A DNA stretch of 64,000 nucleotides from an uncultured Bacilli bacterium (GTDB taxonomy: Bacteria > Bacillota_I > Bacilli_A > RF39 > UBA660). The position numbers and the translations under genes are program-made. The notes beneath the pieces were generated by a model. The model was given only the letters and a program-made list of their open reading frames with translations, did no database searches and was not told the DNA's origin. Numbering within the stretch: the stretch's first letter is position 1; each line of letters begins with the position of its first letter. Positions 7,775 to 15,484 of the stretch are shown in pieces. The DNA is taken from the NCBI GenBank assembly GCA_934141535.1, contig CAKPCH010000005.1:1-64000 (forward strand), given 5' to 3'.

Positions 7775-8806
7775 ATGAATTATATAGGTTCTAAATTTTC
7801 AATATTAAGTTATATAGATGAAGTTCTAGAAGATTTTGTAAAACCTAAAAAATGTATAACACTATGTGATATATTTTCAGGAACAGGTATAGTATCAAAA
7901 TATTTTAAAGAAAAAGGTTATAATATAATTTCAAATGATATACAATATTTTAGTTATGTTACTTTAAAGGGATTAATAGAAAATAGTGATGAGTTAAAAT
8001 TTGAAAAGCTTTCAAAAAAACATATTGATCCATTTGTTTGTTTAAATGGTTTACACGGTAAAAAAGGATTTATTTATAAGAATTATACATTAGAAGGAAC
8101 AAAGAAAAGTGAGTTTAATAGGAATTATTTTACAAGTGATAATGCACGTAAAATAGATGCTATAAGAATGAAAATAGAAAAATGGAAGAAGAAAAAAATA
8201 ATAAATGACAATGAATATTATTACTTATTAGCATGTCTTATTGAGGCAGCTGATAAAGTAGCAAACACAGCATCTGTTTATGAAGCATTTTTAAAAAATA
8301 CTAAGAAGAGTGCTGAAAAGCCAATTGTATTAAAACCTTTAGAATTAGTATTTAAAAATAAAAAATATGAAATATATAATGAAGATTCTAAAGATTTAAT
8401 AAGAAAAATTAAGGGAGATGTACTTTACTTAGACCCTCCATACAATACTAGAAAATATGATACAAACTATCATATGTTAGAAACTATAGCACTCTATGAT
8501 AAACCTAAAATAAAAGGGGTAACAGGTACTAGAGTAGATGAAACTAAAAAATCTAATTATTGTTTAAAAAATAAAGCAGCACAAGAACTTGAAGATTTAA
8601 TAAAAAATGCTAATTTTAAATATATATTATTAAGTTATAATGATGAAGGAATAATACCTATAAAAGAAATAGAAAATATAATGAAAAAATATGGAAATTA
8701 TAAAAGATATGAAAAAAGACATAAACGTTTTAAATCTGACAACGATAGGGAGTATAAAAAGAATTTTACTATAGAATATATCCATTGTTTAAAAAAATTT
8801 CATTAA
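7775..8806 (+). CDS. DNA N6-adenine methyltransferase, DPPY type
   Basis: A 343-residue methyltransferase of the D12/Dam-like class. Motif I is DIFSGTGIVSKYF near residue 37; the catalytic motif IV is DPPYNTRKYDTNYHMLET near residue 219. N-terminal MNYIGSKFSIL is typical of these enzymes (the K of IGSK binds SAM region). It methylates adenine in DNA by family. No restriction endonuclease gene lies beside it, so it looks like an orphan methylase or the remainder of a restriction-modification system. The ATG at 7775 follows GGGTGGT; a frame-open ATG at 7748 overlaps the -10 region. The next gene is a small HTH protein 88 bases away. Confidence 0.88.
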   Translation: MNYIGSKFSILSYIDEVLEDFVKPKKCITLCDIFSGTGIVSKYFKEKGYNIISNDIQYFSYVTLKGLIENSDELKFEKLSKKHIDPFVCLNGLHGKKGFIYKNYTLEGTKKSEFNRNYFTSDNARKIDAIRMKIEKWKKKKIINDNEYYYLLACLIEAADKVANTASVYEAFLKNTKKSAEKPIVLKPLELVFKNKKYEIYNEDSKDLIRKIKGDVLYLDPPYNTRKYDTNYHMLETIALYDKPKIKGVTGTRVDETKKSNYCLKNKAAQELEDLIKNANFKYILLSYNDEGIIPIKEIENIMKKYGNYKRYEKRHKRFKSDNDREYKKNFTIEYIHCLKKFH

Positions 8807-8850
8807 CAATCTAATTTTAAAAGAAAAACTCTAGCTTATTCAAATTTATC

Positions 8851-8879
8851 TTGCAAAATTATTACTGCTGTGATATATT
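8851..8879 (+). promoter_or_regulatory. Promoter of small HTH gene
   Basis: TTGCAA (8851-8856) and TATATT (8874-8879), spacing 17. Confidence 0.6.
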
Positions 8880-8894
8880 TAAAGTGGTGATAAT

Positions 8895-9221
8895 ATGTCA
8901 AAAAAGCAAGATGCAGTCGACTTAATTAAGAGAGTAATGGCTGGTGATAGTTATTTAACTTATAAAGAAGTAGCGCAAATTACAGGCTATCATGAAAAGT
9001 ATCTTCTAAAGTTAAAAAAAGAAATAGAAGAGGGTACTATTAGTATGGTACATGGTAACACAAATAGAAAGCCAAAAAACACTATCACAGATGAAGAAAA
9101 AAAATATATAATAGAATTATATAAACGTAGTAATACAACAATAAGAAAATTTTGTAAATTTTATGCTAAAAGAAGTTATTCATGTATATGGCATGTTTTA
9201 AAAGAAGAAGGATTAATATAA
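8895..9221 (+). CDS. Small helix-turn-helix protein, transposase-N-terminus-like
   Basis: A 108-residue protein built of two putative HTH units: residues about 20-45 (LTYKEVAQITGYHEKYLLKLKKEI) and the C-terminal third (NTTIRKFCKFYAKRSYSCIWHVLKEEGLI). The link MVHGNTNRKPKNTITDEEKKYIIELYK matches the pattern between the two HTH domains of ISNCY-type transposases. No catalytic DDE domain follows; the gene ends at a clean terminator with its own promoter and GTGGTGAT ribosome site. It is therefore either a domesticated DNA-binding domain or a decayed transposase whose reading frame stays tidy. The call rests on pattern memory. Confidence 0.65.
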   Translation: MSKKQDAVDLIKRVMAGDSYLTYKEVAQITGYHEKYLLKLKKEIEEGTISMVHGNTNRKPKNTITDEEKKYIIELYKRSNTTIRKFCKFYAKRSYSCIWHVLKEEGLI

Positions 9222-9254
9222 AAGCACTATTGGTTTAAAATAGTGCTTATTATT
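9222..9254. terminator. Bidirectional terminator
   Basis: AAGCACTATT (9222-9231) pairs with AATAGTGCTT (9239-9248), with a T-rich tail. It lies between the convergent HTH and TetR genes. Confidence 0.8.
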
Positions 9255-9829
9255 TTTATAACTTCTTTTTTCATAACATCATAATTAATAGATTTGTGTT
9301 TATGATAAACAATTTCATGACAATAATTTTCAACAATCCCAATTATAATATGAACTTTTTCAAATAAGTTATCTGTATTAATTTGATTTGATTTTAGTAC
9401 TTCAACTATTCTTTTTGTAGTCATTATTTCTTTATCATGAAAAATTTCTGCTATATCTTCATCTAAGTGAGATAAAGCAATCATTTCTTCATGAGCTTTT
9501 TTTGTTAATGTATGTTGTTTTATAAAAATATTTAACATTTCATCTAATATTTTATCTAAGTTATCAAATTCCATTTTATTATTATTTAACACTTCTAATA
9601 TAGGAAACATAATATTATCAGAGTAATTTTTGATACCTTCAACAAATATTTCTTTTTTATCATTAAAATATTGATAAATAATACCTGTAGATACTTCAGC
9701 ATATTTTGCTATATCATTAGTATTAGTATTATAGTATCCATTATTACACATTAATTCAAATCCTTTTTCTATAATCTTATTACGTTTTTCTATTGATCTT
9801 TTTTGAGTAGGAATTCTAATTTCTGACAT
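9227..9829 (-). CDS. TetR/AcrR-family transcriptional regulator
   Basis: A 200-residue repressor. The N-terminal HTH is seen at about residues 15-60 (KRNKIIEKGFELMCNNGYYN, then TNDIAKYAEVSTGIIYQYFNDKKEIF), the classic TetR pattern. The rest is an all-helical ligand domain. AAGGAAG precedes the ATG at 9829. It is transcribed divergently from the remnant efflux gene at 9988. Two inverted repeats in the shared 158-base intergenic region (9887-9900 and 9948-9971) are candidate operators. Since its probable target operon is deleted, it may now control only itself or distant genes. Confidence 0.9.
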   Translation of the reverse strand: MSEIRIPTQKRSIEKRNKIIEKGFELMCNNGYYNTNTNDIAKYAEVSTGIIYQYFNDKKEIFVEGIKNYSDNIMFPILEVLNNNKMEFDNLDKILDEMLNIFIKQHTLTKKAHEEMIALSHLDEDIAEIFHDKEIMTTKRIVEVLKSNQINTDNLFEKVHIIIGIVENYCHEIVYHKHKSINYDVMKKEVIKIISTILNQ

Positions 9830-9886
9830 GTTTTCACTTCCTTGATGACATTATTATATAACTTTATTAAAAAAAATTCAATAATA

Positions 9887-9900
9887 TGATAAAAATATCA
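9887..9900. promoter_or_regulatory. Candidate TetR operator, site 1
   Basis: TGATA (9887-9891) and TATCA (9896-9900) form an inverted repeat in the divergent promoter region; the right half runs on as TATCACATTT, shared with site 2. Confidence 0.4.
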
Positions 9901-9910
9901 CATTTTTTTA

Positions 9911-9939
9911 TTGACTTATATTTTATATGAATGTATAAT
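9911..9939 (+). promoter_or_regulatory. Promoter of the remnant efflux operon
   Basis: TTGACT (9911-9916) and TATAAT (9934-9939), spacing 17, facing away from tetR. Confidence 0.75.
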
Positions 9940-9947
9940 CAAATAAG

Positions 9948-9971
9948 AAATGTGAAACAAATATCACATTT
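9948..9971. promoter_or_regulatory. Candidate TetR operator, site 2
   Basis: AAATGTGA (9948-9955) and TCACATTT (9964-9971) are a perfect inverted repeat with an 8-base spacer, placed just after the -10 box where a repressor would block transcription. Confidence 0.6.
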
Positions 9972-9987
9972 GATAGGAGAATGATGA

Positions 9988-10790
9988 ATGGAAGAGTTAA
10001 TAAGTTTTAAAAATGTAAAAAAAACCTATATAGTAGGTGAGAAGAAGTTTAATGCCTTAGATGGAGTAAGCTTTAATATAAATAAGGGTGAATTTGTAGT
10101 TATTTTAGGACCTAGTGGTGCTGGAAAGTCTACTCTTTTAAATTTACTTGGTGGTATGGATATGGAAATTCTACATACTATGAATCTACTATCATAGGAT
10201 TTAATAAAGATCCACAAAATCAAAATATAACAATGACAAGAGCTTATATGGAAAGTTTAGGTCTTGATTATAAACCTGATTCTTTATATACTAAGTCAGA
10301 TTTATCTAATGTAAAAGAAATAAAAGGAATAGAATTAATCAGTAATAAAGATTCTTTAAAAAATAGTATGCAATCTATGTTATCAATGATGAAGAAAATG
10401 ATATTATTAATAATAGTATTTGCTAACTTATTAGGTGCTGTAATAATATATAACATGGGTATACTTTCATATAATGAAAAACAATATCAATTTTCAACTC
10501 TTAAAGTATTAGGATTTAGTGATTCTAAGATAAAGAAAATATTTATACAACAAAATATTTGGATAACAACCATATCTATAATTATTGGCCTTCCAAGCGG
10601 TTATTATTTGACTTCATGGTTATTCAAAGCTTGCTTAGATGATAATTTTGATTTTGGTGTTCATATTAATATTAGTACTTATTTAATAGCAATCATAGGT
10701 ACATATCTTGTATCTTACTTAGTATCTTTATACTTATCTAAAAAAATAAAAAAGATAGATTTGGTATCAAGTTTAAAAATGAATGAGTAG
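9988..10790 (+). pseudogene. Deleted ABC efflux operon: ATPase start joined to permease end
   Basis: Residues encoded from 9988 are the N-terminus of a MacB/LolD-type ABC ATPase, with a complete Walker A ([18 protein letters not shown]). The ATPase reading breaks off at about 10160 and stops at 10197. From about 10155, in the +0 frame of 10233-10790, runs the C-terminal part of a FtsX/MacB-type permease: [16 protein letters not shown], then a hydrophobic segment (ILLIIVFANLLGAVIIYNMGILSYNE), LKVLGFSDSKIKKIF and a final two-TM end. The junction falls at a TATGGATATGG repeat, so an internal deletion between short repeats is likely. Both ATPase signature and Walker B and most of the permease are missing, so no working transporter can be made. 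Promoter and operator remain intact. Confidence 0.85.
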
Positions 10791-10840
10791 CACTATTAAA
10801 ATTCTCAAAAATATAATATAATCATAAAGTGAGGTTGATC

Positions 10841-12865
10841 ATGAAAAAATATAGATATAATATAAATAATTTAGATTGTGCTAATTGTGCAAGGGCGATC
10901 GAAGATTCATTAAATAAAAATAAAGATTTTTCAAATGTTGTTGTTAATTTTAGTTCTTCAAAACTAACTTATGAATCAGATAAAGAATTTAGTGAACAAG
11001 AATTAAATAAATTAATCCATAAAATTGAACCGGATGCTAGTGTCTCAAAAGAAGAAATAGAAGTTAAGAAAGAATTTAATTTTTACATACTATTATTAGC
11101 GCTTTTTATAGGACTTTTAGGATATTTTCTACCAATACCTAAAACAATAAAAATAATTTTATACATTATTTCATATGCTATGTTACTTTATAGAACTTTT
11201 ATAAATGCAGTAAAATTACTAATAAAAAGTGCTACAATAAATGAAAATGCACTTATAACAATTTCCTGTTTAGGAGCTCTTATACTTGGAGAAGTAATAG
11301 AGGGTATGATGGTTATTACATTATATACAATAGGTAAAATTTTAGAGGAGAAAGCTATTAATAAATCTAGAAAGTCTATTAAAAACCTATTAGATATAAA
11401 GCAACCATTTGCTAATAAAAAAGTAGGTAAAGTAATAGAAAGAATAGATGTAGAAGATATTAAAGTAGGAGATATATTAGTTGTAAAAAAAGGTGAAAAA
11501 ATACCAGTAGATGGAATAGTTGTTAAAGGATCAACATTACTTGATACGTCATCTCTTACAGGAGAAGCAGATCTAGTAGAGAAGAATTTAAATGATGAAG
11601 TTTTATCAGGATGTATAAATGAAGAAGATGTAATAGAAATAAAAGCAACTTCAATGTTTTCAAATTCTACAGTAGCAAAGATATTAGAATTATTAGAGAG
11701 TGCTACTGATAAAAAGTCAAAAACAGAAACAGCTATTTCTAAAATAAGTAGAATATATACACCAATTGTAATTCTTTTAGCACTCTTTATAATAATATTT
11801 TTTCCAATATTATTTAATATAACATTAGATGATAGTATTTATAGAGGTTTAACATTTTTAGTAATATCTTGTCCATGTGCTATAGCAATCTCTATTCCTC
11901 TTTCTTATTTTACAGGAATTGGAGTTGCTGGACGTCATGGTATTCTAATAAAAGGAAGTAATTACTTAGATAATTTAAGTGATACAAAAAATATTATTTT
12001 TGATAAGACAGGTACACTTACAGATGGATCATTTACAGTTACAAAAGTTGAAGTAAATGATAAAAATTATACTAAAGAAGAAGTTATAGATATTTTAGTT
12101 AAAGGAGAATCATTATCAAATCATCCAATAGCAAAATCTATATTAAAATTATCAAATAAAGAAATAGATAATAGTAATATAAAGGATTTTAAGGAAAAAG
12201 ATGGAAAAGGTATTTTCTTCAAACTAGATAACAAAGAAATTTCAATAGGTAATAAACAATCATGTAATTGTGATATTGATGCTTTAATACATTTAAATAT
12301 TAATGGAGTACATGTTGCATCTATTACAATAAATGATGGTATTAAAGAAAATGCTAAAAAAACAATAGAAGAATTAAAAGACATGAATATAAAAACATAT
12401 ATGTTTACAGGTGATAAAAAAGAAGTAGCACTTGCTATTGGTAAAAAGTTAGGTATAGAAAAAATAAAATATGAAATGTTACCAACTGAAAAATATGAAG
12501 AATTTGAAAAAGTAGCAAATGATGAAGAAATAACAGTATTTGTTGGAGATGGAGTAAATGATGCACCAGTTTTAAAAAGATCAGATATTGGTATTTCTAT
12601 GGGCGGTGTTGGAACAGATTCTGCAATTAATGCAAGTGATGTTGTTTTAATGAGTGATGATTTAAGTAAAATAGTAGGTGCTATAAACATATCAAAGTAC
12701 ACAAAATATATAATAAAACAAAATCTTATATTTGCTATAGTAGTTAAATTATTAATATTAATTTTAAGTGCATTTGGATATGCAAATATGTGGTTAGCAG
12801 TATTTGCCGATACAGGAGTAACATTACTAACAATTTTAAATACATTAAGAATAATGAGAAAATAA
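10841..12865 (+). CDS. Heavy-metal P1B-type ATPase (Zn/Cd/Pb type)
   Basis: Exports divalent soft metals across the membrane at the cost of ATP. The 674-residue product has an N-terminal heavy-metal domain with CANC (Cys13, Cys16), eight predicted membrane spans, TGEA, the transmembrane CPC at 344-346, phosphorylation site DKTGT (Asp388), SNHP, and hinge GDGVNDAP near 569. The last span has FADTGVTLLTILNTLR, where the Asp is typical of the Zn/Cd/Pb subgroup rather than Cu. Start at ATG 10841, preceded by GAGGT; an in-frame GTG at 10829 overlaps that site. TATAAT (10812-10817) is upstream. The closest named relatives are CadA/ZntA. Confidence 0.92.
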   Translation: MKKYRYNINNLDCANCARAIEDSLNKNKDFSNVVVNFSSSKLTYESDKEFSEQELNKLIHKIEPDASVSKEEIEVKKEFNFYILLLALFIGLLGYFLPIPKTIKIILYIISYAMLLYRTFINAVKLLIKSATINENALITISCLGALILGEVIEGMMVITLYTIGKILEEKAINKSRKSIKNLLDIKQPFANKKVGKVIERIDVEDIKVGDILVVKKGEKIPVDGIVVKGSTLLDTSSLTGEADLVEKNLNDEVLSGCINEEDVIEIKATSMFSNSTVAKILELLESATDKKSKTETAISKISRIYTPIVILLALFIIIFFPILFNITLDDSIYRGLTFLVISCPCAIAISIPLSYFTGIGVAGRHGILIKGSNYLDNLSDTKNIIFDKTGTLTDGSFTVTKVEVNDKNYTKEEVIDILVKGESLSNHPIAKSILKLSNKEIDNSNIKDFKEKDGKGIFFKLDNKEISIGNKQSCNCDIDALIHLNINGVHVASITINDGIKENAKKTIEELKDMNIKTYMFTGDKKEVALAIGKKLGIEKIKYEMLPTEKYEEFEKVANDEEITVFVGDGVNDAPVLKRSDIGISMGGVGTDSAINASDVVLMSDDLSKIVGAINISKYTKYIIKQNLIFAIVVKLLILILSAFGYANMWLAVFADTGVTLLTILNTLRIMRK

Positions 12866-12892
12866 ATAAGGGTCGCTTATTTATTTTTCTTT
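12862..12892. terminator. Bidirectional terminator
   Basis: AAATAAG (12864-12870) pairs with CTTATTT (12876-12882), T-rich on both sides; between the ATPase gene and the convergent regulator. Confidence 0.75.
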
Positions 12893-14581
12893 TACTATAG
12901 GATCAAAGTTTTTAATAGCATTCATTAATTTAGGGTGTCTAATAATAAAGTGAATAACAGGATTAGAATTTTTAGAAACAATAACATAATTATTCTCTAC
13001 AATACTTATTGTAATATTTTTAAAAGTTTTATAATTACTAATAACTAATTTATAATTACAATTATTTTTAGCAAACTCTTTTGTTGAATTTAAATGTGCT
13101 AAATACTCTTCATAATTATATTTAATTTTTTTATTATAAAATATATTTTCTAAAGAAAGACAAATGTTATCTTTTTCAAATTCTTCTTTTTTAACTATAA
13201 ATATAGTATCACTTATTAAATTATTTTTTAATAAATATTTGATATTCTTTAATTCTTCTTTTTTATATTTTAATATTAGATCAATATCGTTACTTGAAAT
13301 ATTATTTCTTTCTAAGATATTTAGTAACAACTTATCATCTATTGTAAAAAGTGGTAGTGAAGATAATGTTCTTATTCTATTTGATTGTATATCTTTATCT
13401 TTTATTAAAAATTTATTAAACTTTTCAATATTATCTTCTTTGTATATGTCCATAAGTGATTTAGCTTTTTTTAATAATAAACTACTTCTTTCTTTAAAAT
13501 ATTCAATTTCTTTTGGTTTGTTTGTTAAATAGTATTTTCCCTTGTTATGATATCCTTTAATACAATCTCCAGAAAGTGCAGCTGTGCTGCAAGTATAATT
13601 TAGTTGTTGAAAAAGGTCGTTTCTTATATCGTTAAAATAGAATGGAGAAATTTGTCCTGTCATATATATAGGAATCCAACTTTCAAGTCCTAGCATAAGT
13701 TCATTAAAAGGTCTATCTAAATTATGTATTATATTTAAGTGTAATCCTTTTTTTAAACTCATAGCAATCCCAAACATCCATTTTTTACCAAAATCAATAT
13801 CTTTTGCCATATCTTCCATAGGCATGTTACTATACATAAAAATATCATCTTTATTTTTTGATAATACTGCTATTTTAAAGAAATCTAATTCTGCTTGTTT
13901 CATTTCTTCAATACCATAATAAGTTTTAGTTTTACCTTTATAAAAAGGTATATTAGGTACTTTTAATGTATCAAATTTAATAGCTTTTATATAATCATCT
14001 AAATTAAACTCATCTAAAGTTTTTAAGAAATTACTAGTTTGATCATTTTCAATATTTTTATTATTAATAATCCATTTTTTTATATCATTTAAAGCTATGT
14101 TCTTTTTCTTTTCATCTATTAGTTCATTTAGTATTTCTTTATAATCATCTGTGTTATATTTCTTATCTATAAAAGTAGCTAACGTATTTATAAAGTCTTG
14201 CTTATTAGATGGAATTCTTTCTCCTTTTCTAATTTTAGATAGGTAAGAAGCGTCAAAATTTAAGAATTTAGCTAATTCTCCTGCATTAATATTAAATGTT
14301 TCAATTAATGTATTTAAATTATTTTTAACATCATCAAAATTTATACTAACTCTATTTATACAATTATAAAAATCACTTTCTATTTTTTCAATACTATATT
14401 TGTTGTTAGATAATACTTCAAGAGCATTACAAATTTTTTTCAAATTTACATCATTAGGAATTCTACTTCCTGTTTTATATCTACTAATTATAGATTCAGA
14501 TAAAGAAGATGTACGAGCTAAGTCTTTTGCACTGCACTCACAAAGCTTCATATATCTATTTAATTCTTCACTAAACTTCAT
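12881..14581 (-). CDS. Large transcriptional regulator with two XRE-type HTH domains
   Basis: A 566-residue protein. Two Cro/CI-type HTH domains stand in tandem: residues about 5-60 (SAKDLARTSSLSESIISRYKTGSRIP) and about 95-150 (NAGELAKFLNFDASYLSKIRKGERIP). The long remainder has a conserved-looking core, IIHNLDRPFNELMLGLESWIPIYMTGQISPFYF, then a second part near the C-terminus (VISNYKTFKNITISIVENNYVIVSK) that may be a separate small domain. I have the impression that this core recurs in large HTH proteins of Clostridia and Erysipelotrichia, but know no function; it may sense a ligand. ATG 14581 follows GGTGAT; the upstream open frame crosses the promoter. It is divergent from the zinc-ribbon/PrsW operon, with palindromes at 14628 and 14727. 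Confidence 0.8.
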   Translation of the reverse strand: MKFSEELNRYMKLCECSAKDLARTSSLSESIISRYKTGSRIPNDVNLKKICNALEVLSNNKYSIEKIESDFYNCINRVSINFDDVKNNLNTLIETFNINAGELAKFLNFDASYLSKIRKGERIPSNKQDFINTLATFIDKKYNTDDYKEILNELIDEKKKNIALNDIKKWIINNKNIENDQTSNFLKTLDEFNLDDYIKAIKFDTLKVPNIPFYKGKTKTYYGIEEMKQAELDFFKIAVLSKNKDDIFMYSNMPMEDMAKDIDFGKKWMFGIAMSLKKGLHLNIIHNLDRPFNELMLGLESWIPIYMTGQISPFYFNDIRNDLFQQLNYTCSTAALSGDCIKGYHNKGKYYLTNKPKEIEYFKERSSLLLKKAKSLMDIYKEDNIEKFNKFLIKDKDIQSNRIRTLSSLPLFTIDDKLLLNILERNNISSNDIDLILKYKKEELKNIKYLLKNNLISDTIFIVKKEEFEKDNICLSLENIFYNKKIKYNYEEYLAHLNSTKEFAKNNCNYKLVISNYKTFKNITISIVENNYVIVSKNSNPVIHFIIRHPKLMNAIKNFDPIVKEK

Positions 14582-14597
14582 ATATATCACCAATAAT

Positions 14598-14626
14598 AAT
14601 ATATCAAAAAAATAAACTTTTTTCAA
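14598..14626 (-). promoter_or_regulatory. Promoter of the large HTH regulator
   Basis: On the minus strand TTGAAA (14626-14621) and TATATT (14603-14598), spacing 17. Confidence 0.65.
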
Positions 14627-14627
14627 T

Positions 14628-14640
14628 TGACAAAATGTCA
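14628..14640. promoter_or_regulatory. Palindrome TGACA-AAA-TGTCA, candidate operator
   Basis: Perfect inverted repeat touching the -35 box of the regulator promoter, a usual place for autoregulation by XRE proteins. A further TTGACA (14641-14646) abuts it. Confidence 0.55.
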
Positions 14641-14722
14641 TTGACAATTTGGTAAATTTTATTTTAAAATATAGATAGATGTATTATACTTAACTTGGTA
14701 TGTAATATATAAAATTATAGAT

Positions 14723-14752
14723 TTGAATATAGAATAAATTCTATATCATAAT
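14723..14752 (+). promoter_or_regulatory. Promoter with 20-base perfect dyad, zinc-ribbon/PrsW operon
   Basis: TTGAAT (14723-14728) and CATAAT (14747-14752) flank ATATAGAAT-AA-ATTCTATAT (14727-14746), a perfect 9+9 palindrome filling the spacer between -35 and -10. A second possible start is TTGACA (14641) with TAAAAT (14665). The dyad is a candidate binding site for the divergent regulator. Confidence 0.5.
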
Positions 14753-14772
14753 ATAAAGTAGGAGGAATTATT

Positions 14773-15483
14773 ATGGCTTTAATAAAGTGCAAAGAATGTG
14801 GAAATAAAATAAGTGATCAAGCTGAGACTTGTCCAAAATGTGGTTATGAGTTAAAACCAAAACAAGATAATAAAATAGTTGAAAAAGTTAGTGATAAAAT
14901 AGGTGGTAATAAAAATTTAAAATACCTATTAATTGCTTTAGTAGTTATAGTTGGTGGTTATTTTTTATTTTTTAACAATAAAACAAACAATACAAATACA
15001 GATGGTGGTACAACAACACCAACACCTTCACCAAGTAATAATGGTAATTATGTATTTAATCAAAGCGGTATGTATTTTGAATATCCAAGTAATTATCAAA
15101 CCTATGTTGATAAAGAAGGAAGTTTATATGTAGCTCAAAATATTGATAAACAAGGAGCTTTAATACCTTATATAATTATTGATAGATATAAAAGTTATAC
15201 TGATCCAAAAGCATTAATTAGTGATTTTACTACAGCGATTGCTAATGAATATCCTGATGCTGCTATTACAATTAATATGTTATCTAACTATATTGGAGAT
15301 AAATATGTTTATGGTATTCAATATACATATACTTCAAGTGGTCATGTTGTAGTTGATAATAGATATGCATTCTTAGTAAATGGTAAAATGTATTTAATAG
15401 GTACAAAAGAAGAGAATGTTAATACAGATGAAATTAATAATACTACTAGATTAATAATTGAAACATTAAAGGAGGTAAGTTAA
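14773..15483 (+). CDS. Zinc-ribbon membrane protein with extracytoplasmic PsbP/DcrB-like domain
   Basis: A 236-residue protein with three parts: a cytoplasmic zinc ribbon (CKECGNKISDQAETCPKCGY, residues 5-24), one membrane span at about 53-71 (YLLIALVVIVGGYFLFF), a Thr/Asn/Pro-rich linker, and an external domain from about 95 (MYFEYPSNYQTYVDKEGSLYVAQN to the end) reminiscent of PsbP/DcrB-type folds. AGGAGG precedes it. It ends one base before the next gene, a PrsW-type protease with a nearly identical zinc-ribbon start, so the two should act together. A single-span protein next to an intramembrane protease could be its substrate; that is inference. Confidence 0.75.
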   Translation: MALIKCKECGNKISDQAETCPKCGYELKPKQDNKIVEKVSDKIGGNKNLKYLLIALVVIVGGYFLFFNNKTNNTNTDGGTTTPTPSPSNNGNYVFNQSGMYFEYPSNYQTYVDKEGSLYVAQNIDKQGALIPYIIIDRYKSYTDPKALISDFTTAIANEYPDAAITINMLSNYIGDKYVYGIQYTYTSSGHVVVDNRYAFLVNGKMYLIGTKEENVNTDEINNTTRLIIETLKEVS

Positions 15484-15484
15484 T

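Noticed and set aside
8895..9221. Intact insertion sequence
   Set aside because: No catalytic domain, no terminal inverted repeats or target duplication seen around the small HTH gene.
12121..12702. 193-codon minus-strand ORF inside the P-type ATPase gene
   Set aside because: Antisense shadow of a well-supported gene; composition only reflects the complement.
14641..14670. TTGACA (14641) with TAAAAT (14665) as the main zinc-ribbon operon promoter
   Set aside because: Spacing of 18 is acceptable but it overlaps the palindrome region of the divergent promoter and lies over 100 bases upstream; kept only as an alternative.
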